Part shown: positions 1 to 5,722 of the stretch, one piece after another | Numbering within the stretch: position 1 is the first letter of the stretch | How the letters are laid out: every line of letters starts with the position of its first letter | Assembly: GCA_020629995.1 (NCBI GenBank) | Contig: JAHDCH010000104.1 | Coordinates: 1-8,412, forward strand | Source: Pseudaestuariivita sp. | GTDB lineage: Bacteria > Pseudomonadota > Alphaproteobacteria > Rhodobacterales > Rhodobacteraceae | Length of the DNA: 8,412 bases | Direction of reading: 5' to 3' | Program-made: the position numbers and the translations under genes | The notes under the pieces: generated by a model | Databases searched by the model: none | Told to the model about the DNA's origin: nothing | Seen by the model: the letters and a program-made list of their open reading frames with translations, nothing else

Positions 1-189
1 GCGGCGATGCTGGACGGGCGCGATGTGCCCACCCAGACACTGGCCACCCGCCTGATGGCGGACGGCTTTTGCGCGATGCTGGTGCCCAGCTATGCCCGCG
101 GCAGCGGCCCGCGCGACCTGAACATGGTGCTCTGGTCGTGGGAGACTCTTACCGTGATCGACGACGAAAACCGCCTGCGTCAAGATTAA
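1..189 (+). CDS. RES domain protein, NAD+ phosphorylase-type toxin (3' end only)
   Basis: Only the last 62 residues are present; the frame is open at the left edge and ends with TAA at 187-189. The piece reads as the C-terminal part of a RES domain: a GRDVPTQTLA stretch, then FCAMLVPSYARGSGPRDLN and a closing VLWSW segment. The Ser of LVPS (codon 88-90) matches the conserved serine that, with an Arg and a Glu, names the RES family. Characterised RES proteins are toxins that deplete cellular NAD+ and are paired with an upstream Xre/MbcA-like antitoxin, which would lie left of this window. The gene is convergent with the BKACE gene; the two stop codons are separated by only 11 bp, with a weak 5-bp inverted repeat (CATAA/TTATG, 190-205) and no clear terminator. 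A role in plasmid maintenance is inferred from the replication genes nearby. Family assignment is fairly secure; toxicity is not shown. Confidence 0.75.
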   Translation, partial: AAMLDGRDVPTQTLATRLMADGFCAMLVPSYARGSGPRDLNMVLWSWETLTVIDDENRLRQD

Positions 190-200
190 CATAATCAACC

Positions 201-1040
201 TTATGAGACATCTGGGCGCAGCCCCAGAATGGCACGCGCTTCGGCCACGCTGGCCACCGGGCGGCCATGCTGCGCGCAAAGATCGGCGGTGCGCCGGACC
301 AGAGCCGCGTTTGACGGCGCCAGCGTGTCTTTGTCGAGGCGTATATTGTCCTCGAGCCCCGTGCGCGCATGACCGCCCGCCGCAATCGCCCAGTCGTTCA
401 GGTGGATCTGGTTCGGCCCCACACCCGCCGCGCACCAGGGCGCGTCCGGCCCGAACAGGCGGCGCACGGTGGCGACGTAAAAGTCGAACACATCGCGGTC
501 CGCAGGCATCGCGTTCTTCACCCCCATGACGAATTGCACGTAAGGCGTACCCGCCAGCTGGCCGCGATCGGCCATCAGCTTGGCGTGAAAGATATGGCTG
601 AGGTCAAACGCCTCGATCTCGGGCTTTACGTCGTACTTGATCATTTCGGCGGCCAGCCAGTCGACCAGATCGGGCGGGTTTTCGTAGACCCGCGTGGGAA
701 AGTTGTTGGAGCCAACCGACAGCGACGCCATGTCCGGCCGCAGGGGCAGCATCCCTCCCCTTTCGGCCCCTGCCCCCGACCGGCCGCCGGTTGACAGCTG
801 GATGATCATGCCGGGGCAATGCGCCTCGATCCCCTCTTTCAGCGCGGCAAAGCGCTCGGGGTCGCTGGTGGGGTTTTCGTCGTCGTCGCGCACGTGGCAA
901 TGGGCGATGGTGGCACCGGCCTCGAACGCGGCATGGGTGCTTTCGATCTGCTCGGTCACGGTGGTGGGCACAGCAGGATTGTCAGCCTTGCGCGGGACCG
1001 ATCCGGTGATGGCAACGCAGATGATGCAGGGGGTGGTCAT
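201..1040 (-). CDS. BKACE family beta-keto acid cleavage enzyme (DUF849, Kce-like)
   Basis: A 279-residue protein, the normal length for the family, aligning by eye with 3-keto-5-aminohexanoate cleavage enzyme (Kce) along its length. BKACE enzymes are zinc-dependent TIM barrels that condense a beta-keto acid with acetyl-CoA, giving acetoacetate and a new acyl-CoA. Visible motifs are VAITGSVPRKADNPAVP (9-25), AHCHVRDD (46-53) with His47 and His49 as expected zinc ligands, IIQLSTGG (79-86), and GGHARTGLEDNI (222-233) with Glu230 as expected metal or active-site residue. Where Kce has Glu14 this protein appears to have Val15. An AGGAG lies 5 nt before the ATG and overlaps the pcaG stop, which fixes the start and implies co-transcription as last gene of the pca operon. 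From that context the substrate may be beta-ketoadipate, which would give succinyl-CoA plus acetoacetate; this is inference. The family is confident, the substrate is not. Confidence 0.9.
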   Translation of the reverse strand: MTTPCIICVAITGSVPRKADNPAVPTTVTEQIESTHAAFEAGATIAHCHVRDDDENPTSDPERFAALKEGIEAHCPGMIIQLSTGGRSGAGAERGGMLPLRPDMASLSVGSNNFPTRVYENPPDLVDWLAAEMIKYDVKPEIEAFDLSHIFHAKLMADRGQLAGTPYVQFVMGVKNAMPADRDVFDFYVATVRRLFGPDAPWCAAGVGPNQIHLNDWAIAAGGHARTGLEDNIRLDKDTLAPSNAALVRRTADLCAQHGRPVASVAEARAILGLRPDVS

Positions 1041-1049
1041 GGCCGCTCC

Positions 1050-1658
1050 TCAGATGTCGAAAAACACGGTTTCGCCCTCGCCCTGCAGGCGGATGTCAAA
1101 GCGATAGACCGCAGGCCCCTGCCCTTTTGACCGGGTGGCGATCAGCGTCGGGCGGCGGCTTTCCCATTCGATCAGGTTCAGGACCGGATCGGTGGCATGC
1201 GCGACGGAATCGTCGCTGAAATACATCCGGGTGTTCAGGCCGATGTTGATGCCGCGCGCTACGATCCACAGATGCAGATGCGGCGCGTGGCCTTCACCGA
1301 TGGGGCCCGGCTTGATCGTGTCAAACGCCCATGCGCCGGTGTCGAAATCGGTGATCACCCTGCCCCAGCCGCGAAAGCCCTCTTCGACCGTACCGCCGCC
1401 TTCGGGGTGGGCGTAATGGCCCGCGGCGTTGGCTTGCCAGACCTCGAGCATCACGTCCTTGACCGGGCTGCCGGTGCCGTCGATCACGAGGCCCTCGACG
1501 CGGATCCGCTCTCCGGCCGCGTTGGGGCCGGCGATGTCCTGGCCCAGTTCGCGCTGGTAGATGTCAAAGCCCGCCGCACCCGGCGCAAGCCCGATGTGCA
1601 CAAACGGCCCGGCGGTTTGCGAGGCGCTTTCGCGCAGGTATCCCAGATCGTCGGTCAT
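1050..1658 (-). CDS. pcaG: Protocatechuate 3,4-dioxygenase alpha subunit PcaG
   Basis: A 202-residue intradiol dioxygenase subunit. With PcaH it forms the (alpha-beta)n enzyme that cleaves protocatechuate with O2 to 3-carboxy-cis,cis-muconate in the cytoplasm. Seen in order: an N-terminal [12 protein letters not shown] segment (13-24), the family core [20 protein letters not shown] (58-77), [18 protein letters not shown] (95-112), [20 protein letters not shown] (124-143) and a C-terminal [19 protein letters not shown]. It has the HxH pair (127-129) but not the tyrosine iron ligands present in PcaH, as expected for the non-metal alpha subunit. The frame stays open upstream to 1913, but the ATG at 1656-1658 gives the family length, overlaps the pcaH stop by 4 bp (ATGA) and has a G-rich AAGGGCAGG upstream. 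It is third in the operon. Confidence 0.95.
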   Translation of the reverse strand: MTDDLGYLRESASQTAGPFVHIGLAPGAAGFDIYQRELGQDIAGPNAAGERIRVEGLVIDGTGSPVKDVMLEVWQANAAGHYAHPEGGGTVEEGFRGWGRVITDFDTGAWAFDTIKPGPIGEGHAPHLHLWIVARGINIGLNTRMYFSDDSVAHATDPVLNLIEWESRRPTLIATRSKGQGPAVYRFDIRLQGEGETVFFDI

Positions 1659-2371
1659 GCCCCCTGCCCTTCGAATATGCTTTGCCGCCGCCCGCGCAAG
1701 ACCACGTCGAACCGGTAGGCGATCATGTCCAGCGGGACGCTGGCGTTCATGTCCAGCCGCGCCGTCAGCCGATCGACGGCACCGGCATCGGGGATGGTGG
1801 CCACGATGGGGCAGCGCGGGATCAGCGGATCGCCCTCGAAATAGCATTGCGTGATCAACCGCTGGGCAAAGGCCGCGCCAAAGACCGACACGTGGATATG
1901 CGCGGGCCGCCAATCGTTGACCCGGTTGCGCCAGGGATAGGCTCCGGGCTTGACCGTGCGAAAGGCGAAATATCCGCTGTCATCCGTCAGCATCCGTCCG
2001 CACCCGCCAAAGTTCGGATCCAGCGCGCCCAGATACATGTCCTTGCGATGGCGATACCGCCCCGAGGCATTGGCCTGCCAGATCTCGATCAGCGTACGGG
2101 GCACCGGGCGCGCGTTTTCGTCCAGAACCCGGCCGTGCAGCAGGATGCGTTCGCCAATTGGGCTTTGCCCTTCGCGCGCATAATTGGTCAGCAGGTCATT
2201 GTCGCCTGGGTCCACATCTGCGGCGGTAAAGACAGGGCCGGTCACCTCCCCTGCCCCATGGTCCAGCGACAGCGGCGCTAGCCTCGGGCTGCGCGCGACG
2301 GATGTCTTGTAATCGGGCGTCAGCGCCGGCGGATGGATGTCGCGGCGGCGCTGGTAATATCCTGTGCTCAT
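1655..2371 (-). CDS. pcaH: Protocatechuate 3,4-dioxygenase beta subunit PcaH
   Basis: A 238-residue iron-carrying subunit of protocatechuate 3,4-dioxygenase. The four non-haem Fe(III) ligands of the family are visible: Tyr106 in GRYRHRKD, Tyr145 in KPGAYPWRN, and His158 and His160 in [12 protein letters not shown]; the active-site Arg155 is also present. An N-terminal dioxygenase segment ([20 protein letters not shown], 5-24) and the core [15 protein letters not shown] (94-108) match the beta-subunit pattern, and the length is typical. The ATG at 2369-2371 overlaps the pcaC stop by 4 bp, and a GGAGG sits 7 nt before it inside pcaC, which supports this start. The downstream pcaG overlaps in the same way, so translation of the two subunits is probably coupled for equal amounts. 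All key residues are intact, so an active enzyme is expected. Confidence 0.97.
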   Translation of the reverse strand: MSTGYYQRRRDIHPPALTPDYKTSVARSPRLAPLSLDHGAGEVTGPVFTAADVDPGDNDLLTNYAREGQSPIGERILLHGRVLDENARPVPRTLIEIWQANASGRYRHRKDMYLGALDPNFGGCGRMLTDDSGYFAFRTVKPGAYPWRNRVNDWRPAHIHVSVFGAAFAQRLITQCYFEGDPLIPRCPIVATIPDAGAVDRLTARLDMNASVPLDMIAYRFDVVLRGRRQSIFEGQGA

Positions 2372-2748
2372 GGCTCGGCCTCCATCTCGGCATAGGTGGC
2401 CTTGGCCAGCTTGATGGCGTGGTTGGCGCGCGGAACGCCCGCGTAAATCGCGACATGCATCAGCGCCTGCATCACGTCCTCGGGGCTGGCCCCTGTGCGG
2501 GCGGTGGCGCGGATATGCATCGGGATTTCCTCGAAATTGCCGGTGGCCGCCAGCAGCGCCAGCGTCAGCATCGACCGTTCGCGCCGGGTGATCGTGTCGT
2601 CGGCCCAGACCGTGCCCCAGGCCCCTTCGGTGATCAGATCCTGAAACGGCTGGTCAAAGGCGGTGGTGGCGACGCTGGCGCGGTCCACATGCGCGTCGCC
2701 CAGCACGGCGCGGCGCGTTTCGCTGCCGGTTTTGTGGCGCTCGGTCAT
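2368..2748 (-). CDS. pcaC: 4-carboxymuconolactone decarboxylase PcaC
   Basis: A 126-residue single-domain carboxymuconolactone decarboxylase, close to the family's usual length of about 130. It converts gamma-carboxymuconolactone to beta-ketoadipate enol-lactone, two steps after the dioxygenase. Seen are GDAHVDRA (17-24), [16 protein letters not shown] (35-50), [15 protein letters not shown] (56-70), [10 protein letters not shown] (73-82) and [17 protein letters not shown] (96-112), the last being the typical C-terminal signature with His98. The frame has an upstream ATG at 2784, but the one at 2746-2748 is preferred because AAGGGGAG lies about 8 nt upstream and because family members begin near this point. 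It is the first gene of the pcaC-H-G-BKACE operon, so the promoter should be in the 185 bp between it and parB. The usual neighbours pcaD and pcaQ are absent; the cluster stops abruptly at the plasmid partition genes. Confidence 0.93.
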   Translation of the reverse strand: MTERHKTGSETRRAVLGDAHVDRASVATTAFDQPFQDLITEGAWGTVWADDTITRRERSMLTLALLAATGNFEEIPMHIRATARTGASPEDVMQALMHVAIYAGVPRANHAIKLAKATYAEMEAEP

Positions 2749-2877
2749 GGCTGGCTCTCCCCTTGCGGGGCGATGTTCGGCCAAGCGGGCACGCGGCGCA
2801 AGTCATACCTTGGGCAAAGGTGGGTCCGCACCCGTCACGGCGAACAGCGCGGCAAGCTGTCTTTGGCCTGCGAATAA

Positions 2878-2891
2878 TTGCCCATGGGCAA
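2878..2891. repeat. Palindrome TTGCCCATGGGCAA, copy 1 (candidate parS or operator)
   Basis: A perfect 14-bp inverted repeat identical to the core of the second copy 33 bp away (centre to centre, about three helical turns). It is non-coding. The position immediately downstream of parB is a common place for a centromere. The position upstream of pcaC would also suit a dimeric repressor or activator of the pca operon. The sequence alone does not decide between these. Confidence 0.6.
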
Positions 2892-2908
2892 GTCAGTGCT
2901 GTTCGGGA

Positions 2909-2926
2909 AATTGCCCATGGGCAATT
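2909..2926. repeat. Palindrome AATTGCCCATGGGCAATT, copy 2 (candidate parS or operator)
   Basis: A perfect 18-bp inverted repeat containing the same 14-bp core as copy 1. It ends 8 bp before the parB stop codon. As RNA it could fold into a 7-bp stem with a CAUG loop, followed on the minus strand by only a short U stretch, so a role as parB terminator is possible but weak. An exact repeated core on the same face of the helix favours protein binding. Confidence 0.6.
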
Positions 2927-2933
2927 CTGGGCC

Positions 2934-3920
2934 TCAGCGCTTTTTCAGATAGGCCTCGAAGGCGCCGCGCAGGCTGGCTTCGCTGAGGTTTGCGTCAAAC
3001 TCCATCACCACCCGCTTGCCCTTGCGCTGAACGTGGATGCCGCTTTCGCCGGGCGCGCGGCTGTATTCCGTGCCGGTCTGCACCTTGGGCGGGCGGGGAT
3101 CGGCGGTGGCCTGACGCAGCCGCGCCATCACCTGCACCGGATCGACAAAGGCCCCCTTCCCTGCCCTTGCGCGATCCTGCTCTTGTGCGATCTGGCGCGC
3201 GGCGGCGATCAGCTTTTGCGCCTTGGCGGGATCGGCCAGCGCCGGCTTCAGCTCGCGCGCCTGACGTTCGCGCAGATCGCGGATCGACGGCATGGCGCGC
3301 ACGATCTCGTCGGGCAGCTTGGCCAGCGCCAGATAGCGCGACAGCCATGGCTGAGACACTTCGAGCCGCTCGGCCATCGCCTTTTGCTTGCCACCGTAAT
3401 AGAGCTCGATCGCCTCGGCATAATCGATGGCGCGCTCGTAATCGCTGATGTCTTCGCGGTCGCGGTTCTCGATATCGGCGAGGCGGAACGCCTCTTCGTC
3501 GGACAGGTCGCGGACCTCGATCAGGTACTTGAACTGAGGGTAATTGTTGGCCCGCAGCCAGCTGACGGCGAAATGCCGGCGCGCGCCGCAGATCACCTCG
3601 AACTCGTACAGCGGATCGGGCGAGCGGCGCACAATCGCGGGAAACTCCTGCCGTCCCTGTGCGCGAATCCCGTCGATCAGGTCGCGGCAATTGTCTTCGT
3701 TCAGCAGGGCGTAATCGCGGTTGTGCCGCTGCCACATGCAGCAGGCCGCCGGATCGATCCAGCGCAGGGTCTTTTCCTCCAGATCACCCGACAGCCGGTC
3801 CGCGATGGTGGTCGACCGTTTCAGGAACCGCGACCCCGTGCGTTCGGGTGTGGAGGCGGGGGAGGGGGTATCAAGATCGCCCAGAATGTCGTCAAAGACA
3901 GCGTCGTGTTTCTTGGTCAT
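2934..3920 (-). CDS. parB: Plasmid partition protein ParB
   Basis: A 328-residue ParB family centromere-binding protein. An unstructured N-terminus (1-35) is followed by the ParB/Sulfiredoxin-type nucleotide-binding domain, with FPAIVRRSPDPLYEFEVICG (93-112) and the box II-like CGARRHFAV (111-119). Next come ENRDREDISDYERAIDYAEA (151-170) and a KorB-like helix-turn-helix, MAERLEVSQPWLSRYLALAK (182-201). A C-terminal region (290-328) probably dimerises. Box II has Ala where many ParBs have Glu (GARR for GERR), so CTP handling could differ. The start at 3918-3920 overlaps the parA stop as ATGA and has a strong AAGGAGG 7 nt upstream; the frame's earlier ATG at 3962 lies inside parA and is unlikely. 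ParB should bind a nearby parS and work with ParA to segregate the plasmid. The best parS candidates are the twin palindromes just past its stop codon. Confidence 0.93.
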   Translation of the reverse strand: MTKKHDAVFDDILGDLDTPSPASTPERTGSRFLKRSTTIADRLSGDLEEKTLRWIDPAACCMWQRHNRDYALLNEDNCRDLIDGIRAQGRQEFPAIVRRSPDPLYEFEVICGARRHFAVSWLRANNYPQFKYLIEVRDLSDEEAFRLADIENRDREDISDYERAIDYAEAIELYYGGKQKAMAERLEVSQPWLSRYLALAKLPDEIVRAMPSIRDLRERQARELKPALADPAKAQKLIAAARQIAQEQDRARAGKGAFVDPVQVMARLRQATADPRPPKVQTGTEYSRAPGESGIHVQRKGKRVVMEFDANLSEASLRGAFEAYLKKR

Positions 3921-5119
3921 AACAGTCCCTCCTTGCGCAGGCCGGCGTGGTGGCTGGGCCATGTCTTGCGGATCAGGATCTCGATCTCGCGGCCCACGGC
4001 ATCCAGATAGGCACGGCAGCGCTTGTGCGTCTCGGTCCGGGCGGCGGGACCGGTCACCTCGTAGACGGTGCCAAGATTGGCGGTGGTGTTGTCGATCTCG
4101 GCGCTGTCTTTCAGCACCGCGGTCATCATATCCATCGGAAACACCGCATCCATCATCCGCTTGATCGCCACATGGGCCGATTTGCCGTCGTTCATCTTGG
4201 TCGCGAGAATTTTAACAAAAGCGTAATCGCGCGCACCGCCCATCTGCGCCAGCTCGGACAGGGTGGCGCCCATCATCTTGAGGAAATGCGCGGTCGAGCC
4301 GAAATCGATGTTGTTCGGCGGGGCAGGGATCACGATGGCATTGGCGGCGCGCAGCACGCTAAGCGACAGCATCCCCAGCGCCGGGGGTGGGTCCATCAGG
4401 ATCACGTCGAACTGGTCCTGGATGCTTTCGATCCCCGTGCGCAGCCGGTCCAGCACGAAGGTCTGCTCGCGCGCCATGCGGGCGGCGAATTCATACTCGG
4501 CATCATAGAGGCCAAGGTTCGCCGGAATCAGCGCGATGTTCGGCCAGTACGTCGCCCGCAGCGCGTAATGCAGGCTGGGCGGCCCGCCATGGCGAAAGAA
4601 CGGGTAAAGCGTGTCTTCATCCTCGTTCACATCCACATCCGGGTTCAGCCCGAACATCGAGGTGGTCGAGGCCTGGCTGTCGCAATCCACGATGCACACG
4701 CGGTAACCCTTCAGCGCGAGGTACTGCGCCAGGTGGCAGACCATCGTCGACTTGCCGACCCCGCCTTTGAAATTCTGCACCGCCAGCACCATCGCCGGAT
4801 CGCCGGGCGCGCGGTGGGGCAGGGTGCCGAACACCTCGCGCATGTGGTTCACATCCGCCAGGCTATAGCCGGTGCGCCGCCCGGTTTCGGGGTCCTTGTC
4901 CGGTTCGGGCAAACGGCCGTCAGCCTCGGCATCGCGGATCAGCTTGTCGCTGCGGCCGACCATCTCGGCGGCGCGGCGCACGTTGAACCGCAGGTCCAGC
5001 CGTTTCTCGGTGCCGGGGGCATAAAGCCGATCCCGCAGCCGCGCGATCACGGTTGCCGCACGGGCAGAAAGCTGGTCCAGCTCGTCGAGCGTGACCGGGG
5101 GAAGGGGGGCCTGATCCAT
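3917..5119 (-). CDS. parA: Plasmid partition ATPase ParA (large, Ia-type with N-terminal HTH)
   Basis: A 400-residue ParA/RepA-type partition ATPase. The N-terminal third carries a DNA-binding region with RFNVRRAAEMVGRSDKLIRD (44-63) and TGYSLADVNHMREVFG (83-98), as in type Ia ParAs that repress their own operon. The deviant Walker A motif KGGVGKST is at 118-125, the A' motif DCDSQAS at 145-151, and Walker B VILMDPPPAL at 239-248 with Asp243. The motifs look intact, so ATP-dependent plasmid movement is expected. The frame is open to 5338, but the upstream part is Arg/Cys-rich and unlike the family; ATG 5117-5119 gives the normal size, with a modest AAGAG 6 nt before it. The gene heads a parA-parB operon and runs divergently from rep across the origin, so the 603-bp spacer should hold both promoters. 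Confidence 0.95.
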   Translation of the reverse strand: MDQAPLPPVTLDELDQLSARAATVIARLRDRLYAPGTEKRLDLRFNVRRAAEMVGRSDKLIRDAEADGRLPEPDKDPETGRRTGYSLADVNHMREVFGTLPHRAPGDPAMVLAVQNFKGGVGKSTMVCHLAQYLALKGYRVCIVDCDSQASTTSMFGLNPDVDVNEDEDTLYPFFRHGGPPSLHYALRATYWPNIALIPANLGLYDAEYEFAARMAREQTFVLDRLRTGIESIQDQFDVILMDPPPALGMLSLSVLRAANAIVIPAPPNNIDFGSTAHFLKMMGATLSELAQMGGARDYAFVKILATKMNDGKSAHVAIKRMMDAVFPMDMMTAVLKDSAEIDNTTANLGTVYEVTGPAARTETHKRCRAYLDAVGREIEILIRKTWPSHHAGLRKEGLL

Positions 5120-5282
5120 CTGCGACTCTTGTGTTTTTTGTGCAGAATGCCCGTTGCGGCGTGGCCGCTCAAGTGTGAAGTTTTGTGCGGATCGGCGAAA
5201 AAGTCGGAAATGCGGGGCAGGGGGCCGATGTGCGAACCTAAGGGCACGACATGCGCAAAATGGTCCCGCTGACAGCCAAAGC

Positions 5283-5297
5283 ACCCAAAAGGTAAGG
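5283..5297 (-). repeat. Inverted iteron copy on the parA side
   Basis: Read on the minus strand this is CCTTACCTTTTGGGT, the iteron core with TTAC and TGGG at the same 8-bp offset as in the direct array. It is closest to the first direct iteron (CATTACCTTTTGGGG). It stands about 130 bp from the array and points the other way, so it could let Rep influence parA transcription or pair two DNA segments. That role is inference. Confidence 0.6.
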
Positions 5298-5321
5298 TTT
5301 GGGCGCACCGAATGGCTCCCG

Positions 5322-5358
5322 CCCCCAAAATACCCCAAAAATGAAAAACCCCGGGGTT
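5322..5358. repeat. Two CCCCAAAA direct repeats and AACCCCGGGGTT palindrome
   Basis: CCCCAAAA occurs at 5323-5330 and again at 5333-5340, 10 bp or one helical turn apart, followed by a perfect 12-bp palindrome at 5347-5358. Read on the minus strand the repeats give TTTTGGGG, the same letters as the right half of the first iteron. This may be an operator for ParA or Rep in the parA promoter region, or part of the DNA-unwinding region; nothing here settles which. Confidence 0.4.
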
Positions 5359-5424
5359 CTATTTCTATAGGTTCATTGTTCAGGACGGCGAACCCTTTGG
5401 GATCAGGGCAAAATCAGAGACTAA

Positions 5425-5536
5425 CATTACCTTTTGGGGCGGTTCGGCTTACGCATCGGGAGCCTCTGCCTTACGTCCCGGGGTGGCGGCGCTTACGTCT
5501 GGGGAGGCTCTGACCTTACATTTCGGGTGCACGAAT
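5425..5536 (+). repeat. Iteron array: five direct repeats of 22-23 bp
   Basis: Five units begin at 5425, 5447, 5469, 5491 and 5514, with spacings of 22, 22, 22 and 23 bp. Each has TTAC near its left end and a (C/T/G)GGG block exactly 8 bp after the first T of TTAC. The approximate consensus is SCTTACRYNYSGGGNG; the right-hand ends vary. The two-turn spacing places all copies on one face of the helix, as in origins bound by Rep_3 initiators, and the rep gene lies just downstream in the same orientation. Copy number control by Rep binding to these sites is inferred from the family. Confidence 0.88.
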
Positions 5537-5542
5537 CGGGGT

Positions 5543-5591
5543 GCGAATCGCGCCGGGAAAAGGCACTCTATTTCAGCGGTTTGCGATTCGC
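5543..5591. repeat. 9-bp inverted repeat GCGAATCGC / GCGATTCGC
   Basis: Perfect arms at 5543-5551 and 5583-5591 enclose 31 bp, between the iteron array and the isolated sixth iteron. It could fold as a hairpin in the rep leader, or be a binding site for a host factor. The left arm follows an iteron-like ATCGGGGTGCG that is out of phase with the array. Confidence 0.4.
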
Positions 5592-5616
5592 GGCGCGCGT
5601 GCGACGTGGCTTTGAC

Positions 5617-5638
5617 GCTTACAAATCGGGTGCGACCG
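5617..5638 (+). repeat. Isolated sixth iteron
   Basis: GCTTACAAATCGGGTGCG keeps both conserved blocks of the iterons (TTAC, and CGGG at +8). It lies 103 bp after the fifth copy, which is not a whole number of 22-bp units. It overlaps the possible -35 element TTGACG (5612-5617), so Rep bound here could repress rep transcription. Confidence 0.65.
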
Positions 5639-5670
5639 CCCGGCTGGACGCAGCGGGTGCCCGATGATAA

Positions 5671-5713
5671 CCTACGTCAAAACGATTACAAAAGTAAGAG
5701 CAGCGACGTAAGG
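5671..5713. promoter_or_regulatory. Nested inverted half-iterons at the rep start (putative autoregulatory operator)
   Basis: Outer arms CCTACGTC (5671-5678) and GACGTAAGG (5705-5713) are inverted versions of the iteron left half (CCTTACGTC, one base missing in the left arm). Between them, TTAC (5686-5689) and GTAA (5694-5697) form an inner dyad with a 4-bp centre, and both arm-to-arm spacers are 7 bp. Rep_3 initiators typically repress their own gene as dimers bound to inverted half-iterons. The right arm contains the AAGG that would serve as the rep ribosome binding site. Confidence 0.65.
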
Positions 5714-5722
5714 CTATGCAGG

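Larger units (their letters stand above)
2749..2933. promoter_or_regulatory. pcaC upstream / parB downstream intergenic region
   Basis: This 185-bp gap has no credible gene. It must carry the promoter of the pca operon and the end of the parAB transcript. Its most obvious content is the pair of palindromes listed separately. A lone half-site, TGGGCAA at 2811-2817, also lies on the pcaC side. I could not pick out a convincing -35/-10 pair, and no classical U-tract terminator follows parB, although the parB-proximal palindrome could form an RNA hairpin. Confidence 0.5.
5120..5722. other. Putative plasmid origin of replication (oriV) between parA and rep
   Basis: A 603-bp stretch without a credible gene, lying between the divergent parA and rep genes. 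Going towards rep it contains an inverted iteron (5283-5297), CCCCAAAA repeats and an AACCCCGGGGTT palindrome beside a comparatively AT-rich stretch (about 5327-5380). Then come five in-phase iterons (5425-5536), a 9-bp inverted repeat (5543-5591), a sixth iteron (5617-5638) and a nested dyad next to the rep start. This is the expected architecture of an iteron-controlled Rep_3 origin. I saw no consensus DnaA box (TTATNCACA) on either strand. A TTGACG at 5612-5617 could be a -35 for rep, but no good -10 follows it. From 5120 to about 5280 I see nothing specific. Confidence 0.8.

Noticed and set aside
2763..4010. 415-codon open frame on the plus strand opposite parB
   Set aside because: It is antisense to a well-supported parB, with a composition typical of GC-rich shadow frames and no recognisable domain.
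3947..5272. 441-codon open frame on the plus strand opposite parA
   Set aside because: It is antisense to parA with its intact Walker motifs, is His/Arg-rich, and shows no family features.
5120..5338. N-terminal extension of ParA by 73 residues
   Set aside because: The extension is Arg/Cys-rich and unlike the family, and crosses the inverted iteron; the ATG at 5119 gives the usual 400-residue ParA.
5425..5638. Possible CRISPR-like repeat array
   Set aside because: Units are 22-23 bp with no separate spacers and are degenerate at one end; this is an iteron pattern beside a Rep_3 gene.
5483..5722. N-terminal extension of Rep by 80 residues
   Set aside because: The stretch contains iterons and the nested dyad; family similarity begins only after 5723.
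5120..5722. DnaA boxes in the origin
   Set aside because: No match to TTATNCACA was found on either strand by eye; a degenerate box cannot be excluded.
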